The notes: generated by a model not told the origin, from the sequence alone. A stretch of DNA of 64,000 nucleotides from Aplectana chamaeleonis (GCA_029168955.1 JAPDOI010000039.1:868001-932000); one strand, 5' to 3'. Shown: positions 1-11,454, counted from the first letter of the stretch. Translations and numbers: made by a program.

Positions 1-747
1 GTCCACGAGATGGTCTCACTCTTTCGAGAAATTTTTCGCGGTACTTCCGTCCTTACTGTTCGTAGAGGGACCCAAAGCCTTTGTTTCTGCGAAAAAAAGG
101 CAACGTTTTCATCGTAAACACTTCCTTGAAGGATGTCGTAAGCGCAGAAAACCATATTATACAAGGTGCACACCCACGCCGCTTCGCGGCGTACTTGTGG
201 TCGTGCTTTAGTATCTATGAAATAATTAAATTGCAGGGCGGTGCCTCGCTGTGCTCAACAGCCTTAAAGGCATCGTACGCGCAAAAAAAAAACGGTGTCT
301 TATTTTTCAATGTTTTCGAGTAGGCAAACTCTTGAGGCAAGCCATAATAGCAAGAGAACCCCAAAAAACTCCTGATTTGGATTAACGCGTTTAAAAACTT
401 TTTGAAAAGTTGACTTTCCACCCCCTCCGTCGAATTCGGTGTGTCCAGTGCAATAAGTTTTTCTGAACGTCTGAAGTGGTTTCACGCTTCAAACTTTCTA
501 GGTGAGAAAATTTCTTTTGCCTTTCTTCTACCAAAATCACTTAGAAATCAAGAGCTTCCACTGCGCAAATTTGGATGATAAATGCTAGATGGCTGGTGAG
601 AACTGGTGGCGAATCCTCATCCTTAACCCATTTCAATCTCATAACCCTACGTTTTTGACGCGCCAAAGTTTACCGGTGTGATCTATCGGCCTCATTCATG
701 AAATTGAGCCAAAAAATGGAAAGTGGTTTCCAGCGCGAACAATGCCT
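1..747. other. Element debris, no gene
   Basis: No coding sequence is recognisable. Around 106-136 the right end of a TTAA-type element can be read (TTTTCATCGTAAACACTTCC, a decayed copy of the usual ATCGTGAACACTGCC end). At 264 a second left end reads TTAAAGGCATCGTACGCGCA, like the 613-bp subfamily at 31212 and 38096. A matching right end (GCGTACGATGCTTTTAA) lies at 3112-3127, so a heavily interrupted element spanning 264-3127 is possible but unproven. A perfect hairpin sits at 176-192. The remainder shows nothing. Confidence 0.4.
176..192. repeat. Perfect hairpin, TTC/GAA triloop
   Basis: Seven-base perfect arms ACGCCGC and GCGGCGT surround a TTC loop. Read on the minus strand the core is GCGAAGC, the same core as the hairpins of the satellite at 49-55.6 kb. 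Flanking CCACA/TGTGG bases extend the pairing imperfectly. Confidence 0.6.
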
Positions 748-1239
748 TTGAAGGCAGTGTTCACGATGATTTTCGTTCCCGAGTTCTCCACACAAAACAA
801 AGCGTTGGCCACCGAGTGTTACAGAAATTACGAAGAAACGGCGAGAAACGCACTAAAACGTCATATTTCAGTGACATTAATCTCTGGCCTGGACTAGTTG
901 TCCAGTTGTATAAACATGTTCACGGTGGTTGTCACCGGTGAAAAATGGGATCAGTCGGAAATGGAAGAATATTCCAGGCAAAATAGTAATAGTTAGGGTC
1001 CGAAGAAAAGAACGGAGCCACAGAAAGCAAATAATTGTAAAGGACGGGCCCACAAATGATTTCATTGTCACAACAAACAGTTCCTGTGAGAGTGAAGAGG
1101 TGGGGTGAGAGAAAAGGATTTCGTGACCTTCTAGAGCGTTTTTCTCGATTCCTTCGTCATTTATGTTCTACCCGGGGGCCCAACAATCGATTTAGCAATT
1201 AATCTCGAAATCGAAGATTATCGTGAACACTGCCTTTAA
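748..1239. mobile_element. TTAA element, subfamily A (~492 bp)
   Basis: It starts TTGAAGGCAGTGTTCACGAT and ends ATCGTGAACACTGCCTTTAA, giving near-perfect terminal inverted repeats with TTAA-like flanks (the left one decayed to TTGA). The interior matches the copies at 24875, 39704, 41276, 41735 and 45318. No coding capacity is visible, so this is a non-autonomous element (MITE). The TTAA flank recalls piggyBac targets, but the AGGCA terminus is not the usual piggyBac CCY start, so superfamily placement is inference. Confidence 0.85.
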
Positions 1240-1241
1240 GC

Positions 1242-2055
1242 CAGTACCGCACAATTTTTTTGCAGTACCGCACAATTTTTTTGCAGAAAAAGCCTTTGCG
1301 GCGTTTTTCGCGCTCACAAAGCGCTGCATCGCCATAACTTGCTTCAAAGTGGTCCGATTTCAATTTTGAAGTAAATTCTGAATAGCTTTAATTGAGCTCT
1401 ATACGATAGTATTAGAAAATAATATGTTGAACTTGAGAAATGCTTCGAGAAATGCAATATCTGCACCACATAATCCCTCACTATGAACTGGACAGACGAT
1501 CATGATAGCAGAAATTTTTCATGTTCTGATTTGTTGTCGACATGAATTTCAGAAGGAAATACACATTTTACAACAGGATACGGGAGTTGCAATGGCTCTC
1601 TACATTCGCCTCACTGAGAGGATCACGAAAACTACCCCTAAAATTGATTTCGTCGATTTCGAAGCGAGGTATGGCGATGTGGCGCTTTCTCTGAGAAATA
1701 TTGCCGCGACTCTTCCGCTACTGCCCCGCGACTCCACCGTCATCCCGGACTGTCCCGCAACCGCCCCCCCCAGCAACCCTTAACTCTTCCGCGGCTTTGC
1801 CGCGACCGACTTCTTCGTGGGTCAAGCGCTCGCAAATCTACCGCGACTCCCTCAGGACTTTTCCGCGACCCTACCGCGATTCGGTGAATGAAGAATAGTC
1901 CGCGGTTCTGCCCCGCATCTCCCCCGCGACTCCTCCGACAGGCGCCAAGCCGAAGGAGTTGCGGCGGAGTCGCGGCAATATTTCTCAGAGTTGTATGAAC
2001 AAAATTCGTCACAAAAAGCCCCTTCTGCAGAAAAAGGACTTGTGCGCTACTGTAT
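1242..2055. mobile_element. TA-flanked element H, copy 1, interrupted
   Basis: The left end CAGTACCGCACAATTTTTTT occurs twice in tandem (1242 and 1263). The right end at about 2030-2053 reads GACTTGTGCGCTACTGTA and pairs with it imperfectly. The interior (GCGGCGTTTTTCGCGCTCAC and following) matches the cleaner copy at 39070-39568. The element is split by the GC-rich element at 1689-1990. No ORF of its own is evident. Confidence 0.65.
1689..1990. mobile_element. GC-rich MITE J, copy 1
   Basis: Perfect 24-bp terminal inverted repeats begin CTCTGAGAAATATTGCCGCG. The interior is packed with CCGCGACT-type short repeats and a small CGCGGC/TTT/GCCGCG hairpin (1788-1803). It is inserted into element H. 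Diverged copies lie at 13028-13420 and 20230-20845. It has no coding capacity. Confidence 0.8.
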
Positions 2056-2357
2056 GTTTTCACGGAAATCAGTTACACTGTGCTCAATCAACCTCACGCA
2101 GGGAACTTTCGCAATGCAGTGCACAACCCTTTACAGTCTGACACAGATTCGAAAGAAGAGAATCTACGGAGGAAGTTATGACACACTTCTCCATGGATTG
2201 GTGAACATTTCGGTTTAGATTGATGTCCCGCTCAGTTCTTGAACTCATCGCAGAAAGGAACAGTTGAAGTAATAGGCACGCACTAATCCTAATATATGCA
2301 GTAGAATGTTTTCTCATTGACACGAGAGGTCAATCACCAAGGCTGCATGCGTGGACG

Positions 2358-2386
2358 GTGTGTGTGTGTGTGTGTGTGTGTGTGTG
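2358..2386 (+). repeat. (GT)n microsatellite
   Basis: Short pure GT run of about 29 bp. It lies 53 bp before a long CA run, so the two are in inverted orientation. Confidence 0.95.
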
Positions 2387-2438
2387 ACAATCGGGTGTCA
2401 ATTGTTAACGACTAGTGGCGATGACTAATTTCCGTTCA

Positions 2439-2663
<225 letters not shown>

Positions 2664-3196
2664 GACGGTCACACACACGAAGCAGCGTATAGTTAGTAGG
2701 ATAGGATTTTTTCTTGTTTTTGTAAAGCTTGGCCTCTTTAGCGAACGAAAATGTCGAAGAAGCCCCTGTTAAACCTTCATTTGTGAAGAAAAATCAATTT
2801 GAATATACTGTAAAAATGTATTTGAAGTTCGCGCCAAAATCGTTGTTGGCGTTTTTTTCTGGATTTGGAGATGTGGTCATTGCCATTTTTGAACTTTTCC
2901 TGCATTTGGAGTTCGCACTATAATTGTTTCCATGTTATTTGACGATCGCAGCAACATTCTATGAAAAAAAGCTAGATGAGCGACCCCGCAGCGTTTTTCA
3001 TGATGCCATAACTTCTGCTGGGCGCATTTTCAGAACCTCATGTCTCGTGAGTGACGTCAGCTAGCCCAGATTGTTTGATCGTATGCAAAAAGTTGAAAGT
3101 GATTTCCATTGCGTACGATGCTTTTAAGACAAAGGATCATAAAAACATGTCTGAATTGGTAGATCTAATGAGCCAGTTCTGCTAACCCTTCTGCAG

Positions 3197-3420
3197 TAGA
3201 GTGTTGCCCGAATATTCGTTTATTCGAATAATATTCGAATATTCGAATAATTAGAATATTCGAATATTCAAAAAGTGGATTATTCGGGTTATTTGAATAA
3301 TCGAATATTCAAAGAAGTGGAATATTCGTTCATTCGAATAGTCGAATATTCAAAGAAGTGAAATATTTGGTTAATTCGATTATTAGGCACGAATAGTTTG
3401 AGTATTCGACAAGATCGCAC
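3197..3420. repeat. TTCGAATA-type low-complexity block
   Basis: Dense irregular repeats of ATTCGAATA and AATATTCGAA. Similar blocks occur at 5720-5860, 23130-23540 and 63820-64000. It is self-complementary and has no coding content. Confidence 0.85.
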
Positions 3421-3755
3421 TCCATTTTGCCCTGATTTACATTTCATACATCTTAGCGTAATGACCCCTAATTTCTCACAATTCTTCAGTACCTCATGAA
3501 TATATAGTTATAACAAGTATTTACAATATATTAAATCGCTCGTAGGATTTTGTCAAAACGCTAGAAATGCCCATTTCACCTTCAGTTATAGAGAAAGGTT
3601 TAAATCACGAGCGACGCATAAGTATAGCAACACTTGAGCAAAATGGCAATTTCTCACGATGATGGCCAGAATGAGCCATTTTCATATGTATTTTCATCAA
3701 ACTGGTTCGAGGTGATGCTACATATTTGTCTACTTTCCCGGTGGACTTCACCTAA

Positions 3756-4290
3756 ATTCTGACGGAAAAACCTAAGTTCTCTCCTTCCATAATGCTGGAC
3801 TTGGATTTCGATGGTTTCCAGCCACCCAGGATGACCAGCTGGATGTAGTTTCAGGTTCGCGCCAGACCCGTCTGTTGTCGCCCAGACGTCTCATGGAGTT
3901 GGGAGGCGAGATATTGCACAGCGAAAAATCAGTCACATGTTGGAATCGAACCACGCGCACTGGTCGCATAGACAGCGCGTACAGCAACTGAACGGCGAAC
4001 TCGTGTTGGTGGCGGCATTTTCGGCAATAGCAAGGGTGCGAGATGAATAAAACAATCAACAGGAATCTAATCTATGAAAATCGAACCCTTTAGATCTACA
4101 GTTCATCCTATTCTGCTATGTTTATCACAAAATATGCTTGGCTATTTCTGCTTACAAGTTTTCAGCAATCGCACAAGAACAACTTTTCAAATTTGCAAAG
4201 AAGTTGATGATTTCTGTTTTTTTTTTCGGAAAAGTCCGCAGATTACCCGAAACTTGATCAGAGTTAAAGTCTGAGAGGAAACAAAAAATA
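3756..4290 (-). repeat. SINE-like interspersed repeat, copy 1
   Basis: This stretch reappears in the same orientation at 44560-45190 (shared blocks include TCTACAGT.CATCCTATTCTG and AAAACAATCAACA). The minus strand contains GGTTCGATTCC near 3951, a perfect tRNA B-box-like core. A tRNA-derived SINE is one explanation, but I do not see a well-placed A box, so a decayed transposon is equally possible. Confidence 0.45.
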
Positions 4291-5056
4291 AACTTCTCAG
4301 TGAAATAATCGGGGTCCAGCGAAATCACGTCGCTGTGCTGCGTACAGCAACAGGCGGTCGCCACGGCCACGGAGTATACCACGGCTACGCCACTGGTCTT
4401 CGGAGCATTGACAACCCGGCGCGCGGGGTGTCCGAGTCAGTATGATGAGCGCAGAGGACAAAAAGAAAGGCGATGCCAGCCGGCCTGGCACTCTCTCGGC
4501 CGGCCAAAGAGCACACTGGCTATCTCTGCGTCTCCGCGGAGAGGAATAATTTACTTTGGCATGCGTCGCGTCGCTCGTCGTCAGAAAGATGATCCCGGCC
4601 CAAGGCTTATGGTATACTTCTGCGACACACAGTCGCGGTCGCTGTCATCTAGCACTGATCGCGGCGGAGCCCGCATCGGAACCACGGCATCGGCCGTCGT
4701 AGGAACAGTTGTCGCGCATCGGTCGGGGCGACGTGTCGCAGATGGGTGACATACTTTGAATGTGCTAGCTCCTGACATACTTTGTCACTGTTGCTGTCAC
4801 TCGTCGCTGTGCACTGCACTGCGACAGCGACAATGATAGAGATTCGTTCATTGATTTTCATCTAATTTCGTTGTATTGTGGTATGATTCCTCTTCTTTTT
4901 TTGCCGAACTCGGGATTCTCACTCATTGTGGGTTGCCTTTTCGTATCATATGGATTTTCTTTTTTGATGCGCATTGCCATTTCTCCTTTTACCTGGTTTT
5001 TTCTTATAGCATGCACCGTTTACTTGGAGTTTTTTTCGATATCGAACCCCAATTAC
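4291..5056. other. No recognisable gene
   Basis: The GC-rich 4300-4860 and AT-rich 4860-5056 parts contain only short, unconvincing open frames on both strands. No repeat relationship to the rest of the window was noticed. Confidence 0.4.
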
Positions 5057-5095
5057 TTATTTTCTTTGGCTGCTAGCCGGTTGGTTTGTATTTGA

Positions 5096-5331
5096 AAGAA
5101 AATCAGACTTTTCGTCGAAAGGGAAGTCCTCAAATACGGCTATTTCGCCTTCGAAAACACGTTTTTCTTTGTGAGATTTCCGGATTCCCATTCCGAAATT
5201 CTTTGATTGCACCCTTTCCAAAATATCTACAATCTGCCGTTTGCAGGGCGCAAAAACGCAGGTACCATACTCCAATATTGAGCGAACACAAATTTTAAAG
5301 GCCTTCATCAGCAACTGTGGATCTTTTGATC
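5096..5331 (-). pseudogene. CR1/jockey-like RT C-terminal fragment
   Basis: On the minus strand an open frame carries the typical post-catalytic region of non-LTR retrotransposon RTs: KAFKICVRSILEYGTCVF followed by ILERVQ. This region follows the YxDD palm and thumb in CR1/jockey proteins, and its counterpart in the element at 36.9-40.8 kb reads AYKTFARPIVESGT. Upstream the frame ends at a TTAA (5332-5335) followed by AGGCAGGG, so a TTAA element apparently inserted there. The rest of the RT is missing. The downstream part (to 5096) is no longer recognisably RT. Confidence 0.7.
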
Positions 5332-5700
5332 TTAAAGGCAGGGTCCGGGCAGAATTTTGGTTCCGAGGTTTCATCCTGAAACGGAGCGTATGGTACAGGA
5401 GGAGCGGACATTTCTCACCCCTGCGTTCTGTGTCGCGGTCGGTGAGCGCACGTCGGATAGGGCGAAACGCGACATCTCAGATTTTATGTAAACTGGCATG
5501 TCCTGAAGCATTATTTACTTTGCTGCGTTCTTTTTATGCCACTAACGATGACCGTTTCGTCGTATATGGTGCTGATAACTCTTCTAAACGATAGCGGCTT
5601 TTCCGCGTTCGCCGCTCGCGCGACACTCACTGGACCGTAGTGCGTGCGCAAGCAGTTTAGTTCGAAGTGTAAGATCCACTGACAGCTCACTTGGCCTGTT
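5332..5700. other. Possible TTAA element left end, rest unclear
   Basis: TTAAAGGCAGGGTCCGGGCA at 5332 resembles the left terminus of the TTAA superfamily. I could not find its right end. The remaining sequence to 5700 has no recognisable content. Confidence 0.3.
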
Positions 5701-5719
5701 TTTAGTTTGTCGCTTTGAA

Positions 5720-5860
5720 ATTATTGAAAAAAATATTCGAATATATTCGAATAGATTTTATTCAAATCTATTCAAAATTCGGACCTCGAAAAAAGAGGGT
5801 CATTCGAATATATTTAAAAATCGGACGTCGAAAAAAGGGGGTCATTCGTATCTATTCGAT
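5720..5860. repeat. TTCGAATA-type block
   Basis: ATTCGAATATATTCGAATAG-like repeats, including two copies of a unit containing GGAC.TCGAAAAAAG.GGGTCATTCG (5780 and 5822). Same class as 3197-3420. Confidence 0.75.
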
Positions 5861-6294
5861 ATTCGGTCTTTTCGTGCAGGGCACAACTATAGAAGGTTGT
5901 GAACCAGGGTAAGTCGACCACGCTGTACTCAAATATCTTGCTCTCATGACTCCTAGTTTTCAGAATTGACGGCCTTCGGCGAGACCACACCTGAGAAAGG
6001 TGTGATCTTGTATACCGTAACGGTCTTCAGCGTTCATCTGAGATGTTGAAAGTGAGTATATAGGATGAAACGACCCCGCTCAACTCAAATATCAGGGGTG
6101 GTAGTAATCAATGAGGTGACCGCGAATGAACTGCGTAGTTAACGCGCAGTAAGGAGATGGTCAACGAGCCGTTGAAAGCCGGTTAGTTCTAAGAAAACAC
6201 ATCCATTTTCTGTCCAAGTGCGACTCTCAATGAATCTTGGCATTGATATGTAGTTGACCTTCGATTTCCTTGCAGCAACGACCAAGATTGTTAT

Positions 6295-6350
6295 ACACTC
6301 CTTTATTCAGCTAACGTTTCGGCGAGTTTCGCCGTCTTCAGAGCGTGGAA
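6295..6350 (-). ncRNA. Hammerhead-like motif (Penelope type), copy 1
   Basis: On the minus strand the core reads CUGAAGA (6341-6335), then a GC-rich stem-loop (6334-6321), then GAAA (6320-6317) followed by CGUUAGC. CUGANGA, stem II and GAAA is the conserved hammerhead ribozyme core, and Penelope-like elements are known to carry such motifs in their terminal repeats. A Penelope-like RT lies 50 bp away, though on the other strand. Stem III would be very short, so activity is uncertain. Confidence 0.5.
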
Positions 6351-6890
6351 AAACCGAAATCATGTCTGAAATACTACCCCATCAAACCCTATTTAATTCT
6401 ACAGGTTAATACTCAAACGGAAGTGAGCAAACGACATGATGTCACATCTGACCTACCCACCTGTCCCGTGCTGTATGTTCTTATCAAAACCCACAAACTA
6501 CCACAAGAGGGTACTTCTACCGCTGACCCTTCTTGCTTCAAGGTCAGGCCTATAATAAGTAACGTTGGCGGCCCAACAGATCGCATTTCTTGGTTTCTTA
6601 ACTTGATCATCGTTCAATTACTAAAATTTTTTCCGCTCACCTCCCTAATACTAATTCTTTCCTTCAAAGACTACGGGATGCGAGACTGGAGGAAGAATAT
6701 GTTATCGAGTCCTTTGATGTCACATCACTCTACACAAACGTCTCAAACGCGGGGGCTTTGCAAGCTGTTTTCGAAATTCTGACTCAAAATCAAACTAGCA
6801 TAAACTTTTTCGGGCTCACCATATCACAAGTAATGCTCTTGTTGGATAGCTGCCTTAGATGCAATGTATTCAGGTGGTCCGGGCAGTATA
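6345..6890 (+). pseudogene. Penelope-like element RT remnant
   Basis: Frame-shifted fragments match the N-terminal half of a Penelope-like RT. The first holds LYVLIKTHKLPQEG, FKVRPIISNVGG and DRISWFLNLI (6470-6610). After shifts near 6640-6700 come ESFDVTSLYTNVSN (6708-6750) and LLDSCLRCNVFRWSG (6835-6885). IKTHK, FKVRPIIS and SFDVTSLYTN are Penelope hallmarks. It stops before the YxDD catalytic segment and before the GIY-YIG endonuclease, so it is inactive. The hammerhead-like motif at 6295-6350 is probably part of the same insertion. Confidence 0.75.
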
Positions 6891-7329
6891 ATACCCACCC
6901 TAATTCTTGTAAAAAAGACGCGGAAGACGCGGAAGCGCGTCTTTTTCGTCTTTTCGTCATAACTTCATTGCTAGCGGACTAAAGTGTATAGAAAGTTATA
7001 TCAATCGACTCAAGACGTCGAGACGAACACAATGATCTGATTTTCAATGTTCGAGTGATAAATTTGTCATCCTTCATTTGCTGAAGTACCTAAGGCGAGC
7101 CATAAACGGGCGAGTCTCCGCTAATTGCGCTGAGTTATTAACGAGCAGTGTACTGTATGGCGCCGTTTACGCACCAAAGCCAGGCCTGATATATATCGGA
7201 ATCTTACAAGAATTCAAATAGAACCATCTCTAACTCAAAACGATTCTATAGAAACTTCATTCAGAGTACTTCAAAGCAATGGAATACTCGCCCTAATTTT
7301 CTCAGAGAAGTCACGAAAGTCGTATCTTT
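6891..7329. other. No recognisable gene
   Basis: A short inverted repeat around AAAAAGACGCG / CGCGTCTTTTT lies at 6914-6949. Nothing else was identified. Confidence 0.4.
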
Positions 7330-7990
7330 TGCGACTTCTAATTGGTTGCAGTTTTTGGAAAATCTGAATCCGTTTTAAATTCTGAAAAATCTGAATTCGA
7401 TTAAAGTTTATTTCTGATATTGAAATCTAGAGCATTTTCCAAATATCGAAAATTTCAAATTTATTTCAATTTTTTAAAATTTCTAATTTATTGAAAAACC
7501 TAACTCATTATCGAAATCTCTAATTAATGAAATAACGGAAAATTCTAAATCACTTCAATTTAAAAAAAAATCTGAATTTAATCCAAATTGTAAATAATCT
7601 GAAATCATTTCAAATTATTTCTGATATTCAACACCCGAATTTTTTTTCAAGATTTAGAAATTCGGAATTTATTTCAAATTGTGAATTTTCGAATTGTTTT
7701 GTTTCTGAGAATTTCTATTTTATTCCAACTCTTGAATAATATGAATTTAGTTCAGGTGATGAAAAATCTGAATTTCACTCAAGTTGATTTCTGATTTTGG
7801 AATACCAAATTTTCATAAGTTATAAAAGAAATCCTAAGTTACTCCAAGTTTAATTTTTTTTTATTGTATTTCGATCTTCGGAAAATCTAAACTTAGTTCA
7901 ATTTTTGAAATTTTTTATCTGACTCGAATTTTTGAGTTTCACTCAAGTTTTGGACTCAATTAATATTTTGAAAGTTGAAACTTTGCCGCG
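7330..7990. repeat. AT-rich degenerate repeat field
   Basis: About 660 bp of variations on TTTGAAAAATCTGAATTTA and TTCAAATTATTTCTGATAT, without a fixed register that I could establish. A related patch lies at 8490-8640. It may be an old decayed tandem array. There are no ORFs. Confidence 0.55.
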
Positions 7991-9640
7991 AATTTCAAGT
8001 ATTTACTTTTCTTATTAAAATCAGGCATTTTGACGCAACACACAGCCCGATTGATATGAACTGCAGACAGGGAGTGTCTACAGATCCGATAAGGTCAATT
8101 AGAGGTTTCCTGAGGCCTACTTCACACCTAGAAAGCCACCCCATCAAGTATTAATTTGAAAGCAGGTCAGTGTAGGAGGAACGCCGGAGTGCATCATTCA
8201 CTAGAGCTTGCATTTAGCTTGGTCCGAACTGCTCGTTCTATACTCCCCGAAGTGTTGGTTTCTATCACAACAATACGCATTCTCCCCATGGAATTGCTTC
8301 TGACCAATGCTTCTCCCAGATGCACTGATTTGATAATTCATTAGAGTTTTCATGTTTCCATGTACTTATGAAACCTTTTCCTGATCAGCAATGTAAATTT
8401 ATATGTTCCTTTTTACAAAGGACAATCAAAATGCAGGGTGGGTGTATCTTTTCTATCTCTCTATCTCAATTTTATGAAAGCGGAGATTTATGATGTTGAT
8501 GCTTTTTGTGAAAAATTCAAGAAAACTCGAGTTCGAATTTGTTTCAATTTTTTTAACAAAGCTAATTTATTTCAGTTTTTACTGTGATTTCAATTTTTGG
8601 AAAATTTGAATAAAATTCGAGTTACCTGTAGGTGAGTAATCAAGATAAGATGGAAATTGTTGATTTTGAAAAACTTCCTGAGAATGCGAAATTCGCTAGA
8701 TTGAAAAATAGATTTTGAACCCATTGTGGAAAAATAATTTAAATGATCATATAAATAAAGAATCGAATAATGAATCAATATTTGAGTAAGAGAATGTATA
8801 AATTGAGTTACCATTTAAGAATTTAAGGAAGCAAAAGAAAGTAGGTTCATCCTTACTACGTGAACAAATCAGCAAAGCTAGTCAGTAAGTAAATTCCGTA
8901 GGCAGGAATGCTTTAGCTGAGAAGGAAATATTTTGACCGTTTATTTTAGTACAAAAACGGTAACTAAAGAGAAATCTAGTGCTTGGAAGTGCTTACCGAA
9001 TGGTCGAGTGTTCTGGAGTTGGTGTTTGAATAATATTTGATTACTTGCACTTCCTGGTTAGACATAATATTCGAAAAATCTTTTTTCCGAGCAAACTGAG
9101 TATTGCAACAAGTGCAACAAACGAAGTGCAACAAGCGAAATTACGCTCCGGTGTTCCAGTTTTATTCTGTTTTAATTCAAAAATAGCTTGTGGATGCGGA
9201 AAATGATTGAAGAAAATACCTTTTCCAAGTTTTTTTTTGTGAACAGAAGCCTTAAGAACGCAGAAACAAATCTCTAAGTCTGCAGCGACTGACGAGCTGC
9301 TATTCTTTAGCATCTCTGAATGGAATCATTTACAGTAAGATACATATTCTGTTTCTGTAGAATCTTAACGTGGTAAAAACGAGAGGCAATCGAGTCTCTG
9401 CTCAAAAAATATAACTGGAATCAAAGTAGTCAGCTCTTAAAATCGTCTGACTGCGATAAATAAATGGTGAATTCAAAATGAGTGATGGTTTATAGAAGAT
9501 AAGGGCGAATAGCATCCATGAACGAACTATTGACTCCTTGATTAGCACGAGAACAACGCCACGAGATCACCGTCCCTCATGGCGCAGTGCGATGAGTCGT
9601 GTTGTCCGGGTTCGATTCCATCAGTGTAGTGAGTTTTGCA
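7991..9640. other. Intergenic, nothing supported
   Basis: AT-rich sequence with no convincing exon, RNA gene or element terminus. A perfect B-box-like GGTTCGATTCC occurs at 9608-9618, but the only A-box-like sequence (9584) is too close for a tRNA. Confidence 0.4.
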
Positions 9641-9784
9641 CTCGTGACTGTTACCTTCTCCCGTTCAACCACTGGTTAACAAGCGGTTTACGTGGGGTGT
9701 CCCTACGGTCAGCGGGCGGCTAACTCATGGCCAGCGTACATTTAACCCGCAGTTGAACTTCGCTGTTTAACTGTGGTTAACGCA

Positions 9785-9803
9785 ATGATTACTACCACCC
9801 CAA
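9785..9803. repeat. Inverted partner of 6096-6114
   Basis: TGATTACTACCACCCC here is the exact reverse complement of GGGGTGGTAGTAATCA at 6096. Both are followed inward by GTTAAC-containing sequence. They could be the two ends of one 3.7-kb element or two copies of a short element end. Confidence 0.45.
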
Positions 9804-11440
9804 CTCTCCTGACTCAAGGAATTCATTTGCAGAATTCATTCAACATTTAGTCGTCATACTGCTTTGGACTTTTTACATGCTGGATTCATATGTCCTGACT
9901 ATTGATTTGAAAAAACCTTTACTTCACCCTAAACTTCCTAATTGAACTCCGCGGCTTGTAAATCAGTTAAATCAGCCTTTTAGTTAAATCGCAATCTATA
10001 TTTGAAATCTACGTGAAAAACTGCTTCTGACGGTTTTTACTCACAAACACGTTGGTTCAATTGGTCTTCGTCCAGAGATCAGACCCCCGCTTCCACCCCA
10101 GCTCAGACCTCACCCCTTTGGGGGCCCACACCCGCGTCGAACCCTGGTTCTCTTCGAAATGTTGATGCCGGAATCTCTATTTCTTCCTCCAGTGAATAGT
10201 ATAACACGCAATATGTACATATATATACGCATGTTTCGGTATCGATTTCTATACCACAATGGTATGTATCCAGACGCTCTATGTATCTGCTACTGGAGTT
10301 GCATATTTGTTGACTTACTAAGAGAGGATCTCGTTTAAAATGGTTTCCTAAAACCAATTTTTTTCTGATAATTTAGAAAAGTCTAAGGAGACTTCTCGAA
10401 GTTTTCCGCGGTCCGCGTTTTTGAGCGTTTCGCCCCTGACTTTCGAAAACCGAGGAAAAAAATTGTTCCGAAAACCGATTTCCGCAATTTTGAATTTATA
10501 TTCCACTCATCCCTGGTCACAACTAGTATTGCAATGCATAGTTTCAAAAGAGGAACTGGCATTTCTGCAACAATAGCGTTCATCCCTCTGGTGTGCCTTA
10601 ATCTGTGACGAATTCGCGTTTACCATAGCAAACAAGGTGACGATACTATTGTGGCATGAAGTGGATGTGCGGAAGGAATAATGCTGCCTGCTTGGTTTAA
10701 GCTGAAAACCAGTTGGTCCGAGTACAGAAAGCTTGGCCGTGTGGCAGTTTCGCCCCGTGGACAAACAACCCTGCATACAACGAAGGCCCCACACATTCAA
10801 TTGGTCTCTTCATGGGATGTCGACGTGATTATTTACACCAAGACGGAACACGAGTAGCCGCCGAGTTAATGTACCAATACGAAATCTCATCAGTCACACC
10901 TGTCTAGAATAGCTAGCGAAGCCATTTTGCGAATTAAGGTGTTCAATCCTCGAAAGAATCCCTGTTTTCCTGTGTAGGGACACATATACTTCGAAGCGCT
11001 GAACACGGTGCATGTACGACAGTTCACAATATTCCGAAATTATCCGCAAATTCTAGCAAATTCAAATTAACCTAATTCACTCGGTTAAAGACGGAATCCA
11101 GCAGCAAATGCGTCCGAAATTTGCCTTATTAAGGACAGCGCTCCTGACGTAACCATCATGCAGCGCTAACCTCATTCTTTTTAAGCGGTGAGGAAGGTTT
11201 ACGATGACAATAGGTAGTATGTTTCGACCATCGAACTGGAAAAAACAGTCGAGGAAGCATATAACAGCACATGGCCACAAACACTGAAAGACCTCACAGG
11301 CCCTATGCGACAATGGCTCTTCGAGCTCTCTAAGGATTATAAAAGACCAAAAATTTCTTGAGCATCAGCGTTTCTCCTATTTTCTCTAGCCGAAAACCTA
11401 TTTTTGTGAATGTTCGTAGTGTTTTGGAACAGCTTGAAAT
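9804..11440. other. Intergenic, nothing supported
   Basis: Open frames of 60-100 codons occur on both strands (10383-10907) but lack recognisable motifs and good splice contexts. No element termini were found. Confidence 0.35.
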
Positions 11441-11454
11441 TGGAAAATAATATA

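Noticed and set aside
748..1239. TTAA elements as Tc1/mariner (TA) elements
   Set aside because: The base before and after TA is almost always T and A at every junction, and RT-frame rejoining fits a four-base TTAA duplication. TA alone would not require this.
9584..9618. tRNA gene
   Set aside because: Perfect B-box-like GGTTCGATTCC, but the A-box-like sequence is only about 24 bp upstream and no cloverleaf arms can be drawn.
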